A model generated the notes under the pieces. That model saw nothing but the letters and a program-made list of their open reading frames with translations. It was not told the origin of the DNA and did no database searches. Positions 26,951-35,014 of a DNA stretch of 64,000 nucleotides are shown here, one piece after another (positions within the stretch are counted from its first letter, which is position 1; each line of letters begins with the position of its first letter). This DNA is from Candidatus Omnitrophota bacterium (lineage in GTDB: Bacteria; Omnitrophota; Gorgyraeia; Tantalellales; Tantalellaceae), in the NCBI GenBank assembly GCA_014728045.1, contig WJMH01000015.1, positions 86,479 to 150,478 on the forward strand, in the 5' to 3' direction. The translations under genes were made by a program, and so were the position numbers.

Positions 26951-28001
26951 AATACTGCCCCAATGCTATGTTAAGGTCACTTACGGGCATATTGTTGTTC
27001 GTATATACCTTAAAACACTTGCGGGAAAGTTCCCTTACAGCGCCTTCGCGCAGATACTCGTTCTGAAAGACGCCCCCGCTTAAAACCACTTCGTTCAAAC
27101 CGATGGTTTCAGCCAGCTTGCCGGCCACACTGGCAACTACATCTATCATCGTATTATGGAACCTGGTGGCACAGGCGCTTTTACTTTCACCGGAGGTAAG
27201 CTCAGAGGTCATCTGGCGAAAGGCTTCTCTGGTATCGGCCACAAGAAGCCCGTCAGATCCACGCACGGAATAAGGGTATCTGCCCTTTTCTCCCCGCCGG
27301 CAGAGAGCTTCAAGCTTTATCGGACCTTCCGCGGGATGCCGGGCGTACTGGCAAAGGCCCGTCAAAGCGGCAGCGGCGTCAAAAAGCCGGCCCGCGCTGG
27401 AGGTGAGGGGCGTGTTAAAACCTCTTTCTATCATATCCAGGACTATCTTTATATCCTCTTCGGGCACCTCTCCCAGAAGAGGTGCCGCTTCAGTGCCCGT
27501 AATGCTCAGCGCCATCCTCCATGGCTCGGCTATCACTTTGTCCCCGCCGGGCATCTTTATATATTCAAGATGGGCAGCCCTTCTGAAACTTTTCCTATCA
27601 ACGACCAGGAACTCGCCTCCCCAGCTGGCGCCGTCGCTGCCGTAACCGGTCCCGTCGAAGGAGACGCCGATAACCGGGCCGTTCAAGCCGTGTTCCTGCA
27701 TGACGCTTGCTATATGGGCATGGTGATGCTGGACCGGGCATTCTTTAACTCGCGGGTGCTCTTCGATGTACTCCCTGGCGAACCTGGCGGAATAAAAACC
27801 CGGATGAAGATCGTAGGCGATGACCTCTGGGAGCGAGTCCGCCTTCTTTAAAAGACGCAAAACCCCCTTCCTGAAAGAGGCGTAATTAGCCGCGTCACTC
27901 AGGTCACCGGCATCACCGGTATAATAAAAATCGCATCCGTCGGCCAGAAGCGCCCTGTTCTTGAGGTCCGCCCCCAGCGCCAGCACTTTTTTCCTTTTCA
28001 T
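26928..28001 (-). CDS. hypF: HypF C-terminal (Kae1-like) carbamoyltransferase, stand-alone
   Basis: Only the C-terminal Kae1-like half of HypF is present, 357 residues against about 750 for the full protein. Signatures are VQHHHAHIASVMQEHGL, VIGVSFDGTGYGSDGASWGG and VVLSGGVFQNEYL. The acylphosphatase domain, the zinc fingers and the YrdC-like domain that makes carbamoyl-adenylate are absent. The start at MKRKKVLALGAD follows the hypA stop by a few bases, so there is no room for the missing half. The YrdC step may be supplied by a separate gene elsewhere. The C-terminal CNSC is also unusual. Confidence 0.88.
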   Translation of the reverse strand: MKRKKVLALGADLKNRALLADGCDFYYTGDAGDLSDAANYASFRKGVLRLLKKADSLPEVIAYDLHPGFYSARFAREYIEEHPRVKECPVQHHHAHIASVMQEHGLNGPVIGVSFDGTGYGSDGASWGGEFLVVDRKSFRRAAHLEYIKMPGGDKVIAEPWRMALSITGTEAAPLLGEVPEEDIKIVLDMIERGFNTPLTSSAGRLFDAAAALTGLCQYARHPAEGPIKLEALCRRGEKGRYPYSVRGSDGLLVADTREAFRQMTSELTSGESKSACATRFHNTMIDVVASVAGKLAETIGLNEVVLSGGVFQNEYLREGAVRELSRKCFKVYTNNNMPVSDLNIALGQYYVSCNSC

Positions 28002-28006
28002 CTTAT

Positions 28007-28249
28007 CTACTCTATATCGAACGAAAGCAGCTGCACTATCGTTCCCGGGAACATGGTTATTTCAAGCTCGGCGCCTTCTACCACGGTACCCTTTGCGAGC
28101 ACGTTGAAAGTCTCCCTGAAAGAGTCTTCCCTCGTGCAGGTAAGCTCTCCCACCTTAAGCTTGACGTTGGTGACCTTGCTCGCTCCTTCTTCCTGCGCGT
28201 GCTTGGTCATCCCCTCTATTATGGGTTTAATTATGTGCGTCTCGTGCAT
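28007..28249 (-). CDS. hypA: short HypA-like nickel chaperone lacking the zinc domain
   Basis: HypA delivers nickel to the hydrogenase large subunit. The protein starts MHETHIIKPIIEGM with the nickel ligand His2, and its core VTNVKLKVGELTCTREDSFR matches the HypA fold. It ends after 80 residues, where normal HypA (about 115) would insert the four-cysteine zinc-binding domain. The next gene starts at 28001, so the domain is missing rather than frameshifted. It overlaps the protease gene by 19 bases. No hypB is seen in this window. Confidence 0.82.
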   Translation of the reverse strand: MHETHIIKPIIEGMTKHAQEEGASKVTNVKLKVGELTCTREDSFRETFNVLAKGTVVEGAELEITMFPGTIVQLLSFDIE

Positions 28250-28704
28250 GTCTCCTCCTTTATGATATTAACGAGTTGTTCAATAACGTTCCAGACCGCT
28301 CGGCTCATCTCCTCGCCGAAGGAAACGGTCTCCGGCTGAACCGCAAGCATGTATATCCGGGCCGCGCACTGGCTTGTTAAAAAACCTATGAACATATCGG
28401 GCGAAAGGTCGTGCGTTGTAAGCCCTGAGGAGGCGATCTCATCAGCGGTGAGAACCTGCCAGCTCCCCGGATCAAGGCCAAGATGAGCCGCATCCAGAAT
28501 AACCACGGTATCGGGTTTTTCCTTGATTATCCTTCCCGCATAGTTCTCGGGAGCGGTGGCGGCATCAAAACAGACATGCGGGGTTTCCTGAATCAGCCGC
28601 TCTATCATCCGAGGACCGAAACCGTCATCACCGCGCAGCACGTTACCAACGCCGATAAATACGATCTTTCCTTTTAATATGTTCGGAAGGAGTCGTGTTC
28701 CCAT
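28231..28704 (-). CDS. hydrogenase maturation protease (HycI/peptidase A31)
   Basis: Endopeptidase that trims the C-terminal extension of the hydrogenase large subunit after nickel insertion. The 157-residue protein has the nickel-sensing motif FIGVGNVLRGDDGFGPRM with its Asp, TVVILDAAHLGLDPGSW with a second Asp, and TTHDLSPDMFI with a His. I chose ATG 28704, placed well from an AAGGAG site; a GTG at 28716 is too close to it. The large subunit at 36256-37440 has a 34-residue tail suitable for cleavage. Confidence 0.9.
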   Translation of the reverse strand: MGTRLLPNILKGKIVFIGVGNVLRGDDGFGPRMIERLIQETPHVCFDAATAPENYAGRIIKEKPDTVVILDAAHLGLDPGSWQVLTADEIASSGLTTHDLSPDMFIGFLTSQCAARIYMLAVQPETVSFGEEMSRAVWNVIEQLVNIIKEETCTRRT

Positions 28705-28752
28705 GGATGCGTTCACTCCTTGTTATGGTATGAGACCCGGCCGGTGTGGCCG

Positions 28753-29388
28753 CTATTTTTCCTTTTTCTGCTGCTCGTCCCTGGTCGTGAAAGTCGATTC
28801 TCTCCTGCAGCGGGCACATAGTATCTTGACCCTGTCAGACCTGCCGTAATCCTTCATCGCCGAAACTATATTCTCATCTACTATACCAAGACTCCTGAGG
28901 CGTGAAATGTAAAGGGTGGGATTGGAGAAGGTAAGCTCCCCTATTTTCTCGGCGATCCATTTAAGGTGGTCCTTGCAGGTTATCACGTCCCCGCAACATT
29001 CACAAAGCTGGAGTTGCTTCTTTATCGATTCCTGCGATTCATTCTTCCTGTCGAAGAATGATAGCTCCCAGTCGTTGGACAGCTTGATGCCTTCGTTGTT
29101 GGCGATACAAGCCGCCTCGCACTGGCCGCAGAAAATGCACGTATCCGTGTAATGTATCAGTTCCCTCTCGGGTTTATCGGTATCGGTTTTATCTTTGTAG
29201 CCCAGCGCCTCTACCGGGCATACATGGACACATGCCAGGCAGCCAACGCATTTTTCGTCGTTATATTTGGGTTGGCCCCGGAAATTCTCGTGCGGCTGGT
29301 GCGGCCGCGCGGGGAACTTCGAGGTATACGGCCCCTTTATCACTGCCTTTATAGCTTCTATAAGCTCCCTGAGCTTCGGTAACCTCAT
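28753..29388 (-). CDS. 2[4Fe-4S] ferredoxin-like hydrogenase subunit (NuoI/MbhN/EchF type)
   Basis: A 211-residue electron-transfer subunit. Residues about 40-110 hold two [4Fe-4S] motifs, CVGCLACVHVCPVEAL and CIFCGQCEAACIANNEG. After a linker there are further cysteine pairs (LCECCGDVITC near residue 130 and ILCARCRRE near 195), not standard for NuoI and possibly a zinc or extra Fe-S site. It overlaps the mnhG-like gene by four bases (ATGA). In related group 4 hydrogenases this subunit passes electrons to the small subunit. Confidence 0.87.
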   Translation of the reverse strand: MRLPKLRELIEAIKAVIKGPYTSKFPARPHQPHENFRGQPKYNDEKCVGCLACVHVCPVEALGYKDKTDTDKPERELIHYTDTCIFCGQCEAACIANNEGIKLSNDWELSFFDRKNESQESIKKQLQLCECCGDVITCKDHLKWIAEKIGELTFSNPTLYISRLRSLGIVDENIVSAMKDYGRSDRVKILCARCRRESTFTTRDEQQKKEK

Positions 29389-29720
29389 TCCTTGAACTCC
29401 TTGGCTTTTTGATAATAATCGACCGAGCTTTTATCCCACAGCTTGATCCCGCTTATATACGCCGCCCTGGCCAGAGCGTGTGCCGCCGTGGGCGCGGTCA
29501 AAAGAAGAAAGAATATCGCCAGAAGCGCCTTGACACCGGCGGGGGTGAAGCCCCGCAAAAGGAATATCCCGAACATTATACCGCAGGTGCCGAGCGTGAC
29601 GCACTTTGTGGAGGCCTGAAGCCGGTTGTAGACGTCCGGCAGGCGGACAAGCCCTATGCATGCCAGTATATCGAACCCTATCCCGACTATTATGAAAAAA
29701 TAAGCGACTGTCTCAAGCAT
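29385..29720 (-). CDS. mnhG: Mrp antiporter subunit G-like
   Basis: Three-helix membrane protein of 111 residues matching MnhG/MrpG (MbhC in archaeal hydrogenases): VGIGFDILACIGLVRLPDVY with NRLQASTKCVTLGTCGIMFG. The ATG at 29720 overlaps the mnhF stop; a GTG at 29729 is also possible. The C-terminal part is soluble. It belongs to the ion-translocating module of the hydrogenase. Confidence 0.92.
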   Translation of the reverse strand: MLETVAYFFIIVGIGFDILACIGLVRLPDVYNRLQASTKCVTLGTCGIMFGIFLLRGFTPAGVKALLAIFFLLLTAPTAAHALARAAYISGIKLWDKSSVDYYQKAKEFKE

Positions 29721-30048
29721 CAAAATCACGACCTTCCAGATATTTTGCCAGTGCCAGTATTCCTATGAAGCTCTGAAGCGCCCACGCTATACCTATATCC
29801 ATGTACCAGTCCTTCCCGGTGAAAATAGCGAATATCGCGCATATGCCGACTATAAGGATGCCCAGAACATCCGAGGCTACCGCCCTGTCCGCCGCGGTCG
29901 GCCCCTTGATAAGTCTGAACAGAGCCAGGAATCCCGCCACCAAAAACGGCATCAGATATTTGGTCAGTAGCGGCATATCAGAGAATACCAATATCAGAAC
30001 ACCGGCTATTAACGCGATCGTACCTGTTATCCATCTAAAAATGCTCAT
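29713..30048 (-). CDS. mnhF: Mrp antiporter subunit F-like
   Basis: Three-helix membrane protein of 111 residues matching MnhF/MrpF (MbhB). The motif LIKGPTAADRAVASDVLGI is characteristic. It overlaps the mnhE stop by four bases. Confidence 0.92.
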   Translation of the reverse strand: MSIFRWITGTIALIAGVLILVFSDMPLLTKYLMPFLVAGFLALFRLIKGPTAADRAVASDVLGILIVGICAIFAIFTGKDWYMDIGIAWALQSFIGILALAKYLEGRDFDA

Positions 30049-30548
30049 TCGAATACTTTTTCCAGTTCTTTTTCAAATCGCTTGACGATTATGTTCGACG
30101 CTTTAACGAGGTCCTCGTCCCTGACGTTGATCCAGTGCACGTAGATTATTCCCTCGTCCGGATCTATGTCCACTGAAAGGGTCCCGGGTGTGAGAGTTAT
30201 CGAATTGGCCAGGAAGGTCAGCCCCGCTTCGGTGCGAAGCTTGGTCTTGACCTTCACTATACCCGGGTTTATGGGCATCTCCGGCTGGACGATTCGCCAG
30301 GCCACATCTACGTTCGCAAGAACACATTCCTTCAGGAAAGTTCCTATATACCTGAGAAAATACCAGTAGCGCACGGGCTGCGTCCATTTAGCGGGGTAAT
30401 CCACGAAAAGCCAGCCAACGCTCGCCGAAACGATCACGCTTGCTATTATACCGATGGCCACGGACACGAGGTCCATTTCCCACACAAGCACGATCCATAT
30501 CGCGAAAGTCACAAAAAAAGTTATGATCCTTGATTTAACGTGTGCCAT
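30045..30548 (-). CDS. mnhE: Mrp antiporter subunit E-like
   Basis: A 167-residue MnhE/MrpE (MbhA) subunit. Two or three membrane segments are followed by a soluble domain with the family motif LTFLANSITLTPGTLSVDID and YVHWINV. It starts directly after the mnhD stop. Confidence 0.92.
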   Translation of the reverse strand: MAHVKSRIITFFVTFAIWIVLVWEMDLVSVAIGIIASVIVSASVGWLFVDYPAKWTQPVRYWYFLRYIGTFLKECVLANVDVAWRIVQPEMPINPGIVKVKTKLRTEAGLTFLANSITLTPGTLSVDIDPDEGIIYVHWINVRDEDLVKASNIIVKRFEKELEKVFE

Positions 30549-30549
30549 A

Positions 30550-32037
30550 TCATTTTCCGGTTAAAGCCAAAAAATACCCTTTCCCTGCCGCGAGCACCTC
30601 GGCGGCCGGCATCAACATGTCATCCAGAACGGGTTTGAACCAGATGCCCAGCACCAGACAAAAGACCGCAAGAGCCGCCATCGACGCGCACATGAGCGCA
30701 GGGACTTCCCTCACTTCGTTTAAGGCTTCCTTGATCTTTCTGTAAAAGACGTATTTCTGTATCTTCAGGAACGAACCCAGGGTTATCAGTCCGACCAGTA
30801 TGCCAAGACTTCCGTAAAAGGGTCTTCCCGCCTGGAAAAGCGCGAAGATAACAAGGAGCTTGCTCCAGAAACCGCAAAAAGGCGGAACCCCGGCAATTGA
30901 AAGTGAAGCGACAAGAGATGTCCACGAAGTATGGGGCATCTTCTCCTGCAGGCCGCTGAGCTGCTTAAGGTCCCTGGTACCGGTTGCGTATTCCACGGAC
31001 CCGGCATTAAGAAAAAGTAGCCCCTTGAACACAGAGTGGTTCATAAGGTGAAAAAGACCCCCCGCTATTCCCAGGGGCGTGCCAACTGCTATACCGCAGA
31101 CCACGTACCCTATCTGGCTGATGGAGTGATACGCCAAAAGCCTCTTGAAATCCCACTGGCCGATCGCCAGGATGACACCGACGAACATCGAGAGCCCCCC
31201 GAGAGCGAGCAGGAGCTCACTGGTGACCGGGGTTATCTGAAAAACATTGAAAAATATCCTGACCAGCGCATAAACACCTATTGTCTTGATGACCAGCCCT
31301 GAAAGCATAGCCGAAATAGGAGCGGGCGCCGCCGGATGCGCGTCCGGTAGCCACGCGTGAAAAGGAACAAGCGCGGCCTTGAGCCCCAACCCCGTTATGA
31401 AAAGCGCCGACACGAAAAGAAGATAATTCCCACTGGCTCCCTGTGCCGAAAGCGCGCTGGCCATATCGAACATGTTCAGCGTTGATGTCTTGGCGTATAG
31501 AAAGGTTATCCCCAGAAGTATGAACGCCGAAGCTATGCTTCCCAAAACCATGTACTTGAAAGACGCCTCCACTTCCTCGGTCTTCGTACCGAAAGCCACC
31601 AGCGCATAGCTTGCAACGGCGGCTATCTCTATGAAAACATACATATCGAAGATATCGGCCGCCAGCACAACACTGTTCAGGCCGCCAAGCATGAGCATAA
31701 GAAGCGTGTAATATTTCCACTTCGCCGTATATTGCTCCATGTAGTTGACCGAGTAGACGGTAACAAAAAAAGTTATAACGTTCACCACCACAAGCATGAA
31801 AAGGCTCAGCGGATCAAGCAACCAAGATATCCCAAAGGGGATCTTCCATCCGCCGAGCTGATATACAAGCGGCATCTCCGGACGGAAGAAAGCCATGTAG
31901 GCGCTCATGCCCGAAAGAGCGAGAGTGACCCCCACGGGAAGTATATCAAGCGGTTTATCCTTGAGGACCTTCCTCAGTATGGGTATGAGGAAAGCCGATA
32001 GAAAAGGTAAAGCTGCGAAAAGTACGATATAATTCAT
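30550..32037 (-). CDS. mnhD: Mrp antiporter subunit D-like (proton/sodium channel subunit)
   Basis: Membrane protein of 495 residues with about fourteen helices, related to NuoL/M/N and MrpD. Functional residues of the half-channels are visible: Glu in DMYVFIEIAAVASYALVAFG (helix 5) and Lys in GLKAALVPFHAWLPDAHPAAP (helix 7), plus LLAYHSISQIGYVVCGIAVG. The ATG at 32037 overlaps mnhC (ATGA), starting MNYIVLFAALPFLSAFLIP; a longer in-frame extension is less likely. It probably moves Na+ or H+ when the hydrogenase turns over. Confidence 0.93.
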   Translation of the reverse strand: MNYIVLFAALPFLSAFLIPILRKVLKDKPLDILPVGVTLALSGMSAYMAFFRPEMPLVYQLGGWKIPFGISWLLDPLSLFMLVVVNVITFFVTVYSVNYMEQYTAKWKYYTLLMLMLGGLNSVVLAADIFDMYVFIEIAAVASYALVAFGTKTEEVEASFKYMVLGSIASAFILLGITFLYAKTSTLNMFDMASALSAQGASGNYLLFVSALFITGLGLKAALVPFHAWLPDAHPAAPAPISAMLSGLVIKTIGVYALVRIFFNVFQITPVTSELLLALGGLSMFVGVILAIGQWDFKRLLAYHSISQIGYVVCGIAVGTPLGIAGGLFHLMNHSVFKGLLFLNAGSVEYATGTRDLKQLSGLQEKMPHTSWTSLVASLSIAGVPPFCGFWSKLLVIFALFQAGRPFYGSLGILVGLITLGSFLKIQKYVFYRKIKEALNEVREVPALMCASMAALAVFCLVLGIWFKPVLDDMLMPAAEVLAAGKGYFLALTGK

Positions 32038-32378
32038 CCTCTCAGCCTCCTGATCTCGGCGATATCGAAAGTTCCATATCTCTGGTATATCCTTATGCAC
32101 ATGCCTACCATCAGAGCCGTTATACCCAACCCGATGACTATGGAGGTAAGGACCACAGCCTGGGGCAGCGGGTCAACGAAAGGTATCGCACTGACGGACA
32201 TGCCCGGCGATACGACCGGAGCTTCGCCGCCCTTTCTGTAGCCTATCATGATAAGCAGAAGGTTCAGCCCGTGTTCCATTATAGCGAACCCGATCACCTT
32301 CTTGATGAGGTTCCTGTTGGTGATGAGGACGTAAAGCCCCATCAGCATCAATACTAGATCCAATACGAACAATATCAT
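32034..32378 (-). CDS. mnhC: Mrp antiporter subunit C-like (NuoK family)
   Basis: Three-helix protein of 114 residues of the MnhC/NuoK family (MbhG). The conserved Glu-bearing helix is KKVIGFAIMEHGLNLLLIMI, followed by PLPQAVVLTSIVIGLGITAL. It overlaps both neighbours by four bases. Confidence 0.93.
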   Translation of the reverse strand: MILFVLDLVLMLMGLYVLITNRNLIKKVIGFAIMEHGLNLLLIMIGYRKGGEAPVVSPGMSVSAIPFVDPLPQAVVLTSIVIGLGITALMVGMCIRIYQRYGTFDIAEIRRLRG

Positions 32379-32815
32379 TCTTTTCCTTCTTTTCTGGCAA
32401 GTTTAAAGACCGAAAGAGCCATGAATATCGCGAAAAGCCCGGTTCCCACTTTCAGCCCGATAGCTATATTGCTGAGCGGTATCGTTCCTGCGCTTAAAAG
32501 CTTGAAGGGCTCGCCCGTTCCAAGGAGGTTCATGAAAAAATAACCCCCGGCAAGGCCCAGAAGACCTATGCTCAGGAAGAATATCGCGCCCAGGGATTCA
32601 CCGATCGAAAGGAACTTCCTGGGCATGTTCTCCTCCGCCGACTCGCCTCCGAAAGCGAGCACGAAATGGATAAAGCTCAGCGCTATTATCACTCCCCCGG
32701 CGAATCCCCCTCCCGGGGTGATATGCCCGTGGAGGACGATATATATCCCGAACAAAAGTATCATCCCGACAGTGTAACGGGTGATACGCTTAACTATCAG
32801 GCTCATCCCTTTCAT
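32375..32815 (-). CDS. mnhB: Mrp antiporter subunit B-like
   Basis: Four-helix protein of 146 residues matching MnhB (MbhF). The signature GHITPGGGFAGGVIIALSFI is visible after the first helix. A second ATG at 32806 (MSLIVKR) is an alternative start. Confidence 0.92.
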   Translation of the reverse strand: MKGMSLIVKRITRYTVGMILLFGIYIVLHGHITPGGGFAGGVIIALSFIHFVLAFGGESAEENMPRKFLSIGESLGAIFFLSIGLLGLAGGYFFMNLLGTGEPFKLLSAGTIPLSNIAIGLKVGTGLFAIFMALSVFKLARKEGKE

Positions 32816-33335
32816 CTGTCTTCTTCCTTCCTTTGCTCCTCATAAGTGCCAGAACACCGATCACGGAGGTGAACAGTATGGTAGCCTCCCCCAGAGTATC
32901 GTAAGCCCTGAAGTCCAGCACCACACTCGTGACTATGTTCGCCGCACCCGTTCTTTCCAGAGCGTTCCTGATAAAATAATCCGACACCCTCATAAGCGGC
33001 TCACCGAAAGCCGGCATATCCTTGAGAGATACCCACGCGGCCGCGAGGAAACCCGCGGCAAATACGAAGAACACCGCGAAGATCCAGACGCTCGACCTGT
33101 GGAAAATGCGGGACACTCCCCTTCCTATCGTGGCCCTTATGAGAATGACCAGCATGAGGATCTCGACCACAAGCTGGGTTATCGCAAGATCCGGGGCCTT
33201 AAGCAGCAGGAACATCACGCAAAGCCCCAGGCCAACGGCACCTACCGAGATAACGCTGGATAGCAGTCCCCTCAGCGAAACCGCTATGGCGGAGGCTATG
33301 AGCATAAAGGCCATCACTACATATAACTCAAGCAT
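32790..33335 (-). CDS. fused MbhD/MbhE-like subunit (MrpA C-terminal plus MrpB N-terminal parts)
   Basis: Membrane protein of 181 residues. The first half matches the DUF4040/MbhD segment found at the C-terminal end of MrpA (APDLAITQLVVEILMLVILI). The second half resembles MbhE (NIVTSVVLDFRAYDTLGEAT, ILFTSVIGVLAL). In archaeal Mbh these are two genes; here they are one. ATG 33335 has GGGAG upstream and overlaps the preceding gene slightly; an in-frame start at 33380 would overlap more. Confidence 0.83.
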   Translation of the reverse strand: MLELYVVMAFMLIASAIAVSLRGLLSSVISVGAVGLGLCVMFLLLKAPDLAITQLVVEILMLVILIRATIGRGVSRIFHRSSVWIFAVFFVFAAGFLAAAWVSLKDMPAFGEPLMRVSDYFIRNALERTGAANIVTSVVLDFRAYDTLGEATILFTSVIGVLALMRSKGRKKTDERDEPDS

Positions 33336-35014
33336 CTGAACAACACTCCCAGTATTACTATAAATCCAAAAAGTATCCACGCGACATACCTGTCAAGAAG
33401 ACCGGAATGGGTGCCCTTGAACAGGGAGCTGACCAAAAAGACCAGTTTCCCGGCCCCGTCGGTCAGGAAATTTATCAGGCGGTCCACCCCGTAATAAAAA
33501 ACATACGCAACTGCCCTGGAAATGCGGAGTATGCCGCGGTGGAAATCGAACCCGCCTCTATCGGTATAGGCGTAGAAGCCCGTGAGGGGGTTCACGTTCC
33601 GTATATCCAGGTAGAACTCAGTCCCCTGAACGCGGTTACCTTCCAGAACCTCCCCTCCTATGAATATGTCCTTCTCCTGAACGGGAAGCTTACCGAGGAA
33701 ATATATGACAACCCCCGAAGCGATACCCAGAAGTATCAGCCCCGTAGCCAGGGACGGCTGCCATACACCCTGGGAGACCACTTCGGTCGCCAGAGAAGGC
33801 TCAAGAAAGGGCCTGACTACGAGAGGACCTGCGAATATACCGAAAACAACGCACAAGACGCTGAAAATAATTACCGGCAGGTTCATCCATACAGGAACTT
33901 CCTTAACCTCAGAGGGCATCTCTTCTGTTTTCTCGCTCAGGAACGCGCTGTATATCACCTTTATGAAACTTGCCAGGGTAAGGGCCGATCCGAACATAGC
34001 CATTATAAGGAATATTATCCTGAAAACCCCTACGGTGCTGACGCTCTGGGGGATGAGCCCCTGGTAAATGAGCCACTTTGAAACGAAACCGTTAAGGGGC
34101 GGCACCCCCGCTATGGCCAGAGATGATATCACGGTCCCGAAAAAAGTGACCGGCATGAGGCGGGCAAGACCTCCGAGGCGCGAAAGTTCCGTCGTGCCTG
34201 TCCTGTACTGGAGGTTGGCCGCGTTAAGAAAGAGCGAGGACTTGTAAATCGTATTGTTGAACATGTGAAAAATACCCCCGGCTATACCCAGGATCGTGCC
34301 CGAAGCTATGCCCAGGACCATATAACCCACCTGGCTCACGGCATGATAGGCCAGAAGCTTCTTGAAATCGTGCTGCACAAGCGCGAGCAGAACGGCCAGG
34401 AGTATGGTAAAAGCGCCTATGGCCATGAAGACGACCATAAGTATCGGGCTCAGCTTGAAAAGATGGTGGCACGCCCTGACGAACAGGTATATCCCCAAAA
34501 ACTTATCCAGGCACCCCGGAAGGAACGCCATGGTGACCGGTGATCCGGTCTCGGATGCCTCGACTATCCAGTTATGGAATCCGAAAACCCCTGCCTTAGC
34601 AACAGCACCTGCTGCAATGAGTATGAACGAAAGCATACCTATCCCGGAAAGGGTCGGCACCGCGCTTATCTCGCTTAAAGAGGTCTTGCCCGTAAAAGCT
34701 ATAAGAAAGATCATCCCCAGCATAAGAGAGAAATCCCCTATACCGAGCATAGCCATTGCCTTACCGGCTGTCTTGAAAGAATCCAGCCCCAGCATCCCGA
34801 ATAGAAGCACCAGAAGAGCCCCCCAGTATACCAGGAACTTCACTATGTCGTCAGACATGAACGCGCCCGTCGCGCACGCGAGCGTAAGAAGCGAATATAC
34901 CAGGTATTCAAGGCGGCGCCTCATATCCCGCGCATACCACAGCGAATAGAAAATTATGAGTCCTCCGAAGATCCAGGCGAATACTGTGAAAAATATCGAT
35001 ATATTCATGTTCAT
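33317..35014 (-). CDS. antiporter-like subunit (MrpA/NuoL family) without the helix-5 glutamate
   Basis: A 565-residue polytopic protein of the NuoL/MrpA/MrpD family with long C-terminal helices. The helix-7 lysine region is AKAGVFGFHNWIVEASETGS, and LLAYHAVSQVGYMVLGIASG is typical. The helix-5 motif, usually FWE, reads VKFLVYWGALLVLLFGMLG, with Gly where the proton-path Glu belongs. The protein may therefore be structural or use another acid. It overlaps both neighbours. Confidence 0.85.
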   Translation of the reverse strand: MNMNISIFFTVFAWIFGGLIIFYSLWYARDMRRRLEYLVYSLLTLACATGAFMSDDIVKFLVYWGALLVLLFGMLGLDSFKTAGKAMAMLGIGDFSLMLGMIFLIAFTGKTSLSEISAVPTLSGIGMLSFILIAAGAVAKAGVFGFHNWIVEASETGSPVTMAFLPGCLDKFLGIYLFVRACHHLFKLSPILMVVFMAIGAFTILLAVLLALVQHDFKKLLAYHAVSQVGYMVLGIASGTILGIAGGIFHMFNNTIYKSSLFLNAANLQYRTGTTELSRLGGLARLMPVTFFGTVISSLAIAGVPPLNGFVSKWLIYQGLIPQSVSTVGVFRIIFLIMAMFGSALTLASFIKVIYSAFLSEKTEEMPSEVKEVPVWMNLPVIIFSVLCVVFGIFAGPLVVRPFLEPSLATEVVSQGVWQPSLATGLILLGIASGVVIYFLGKLPVQEKDIFIGGEVLEGNRVQGTEFYLDIRNVNPLTGFYAYTDRGGFDFHRGILRISRAVAYVFYYGVDRLINFLTDGAGKLVFLVSSLFKGTHSGLLDRYVAWILFGFIVILGVLFRCLSYM

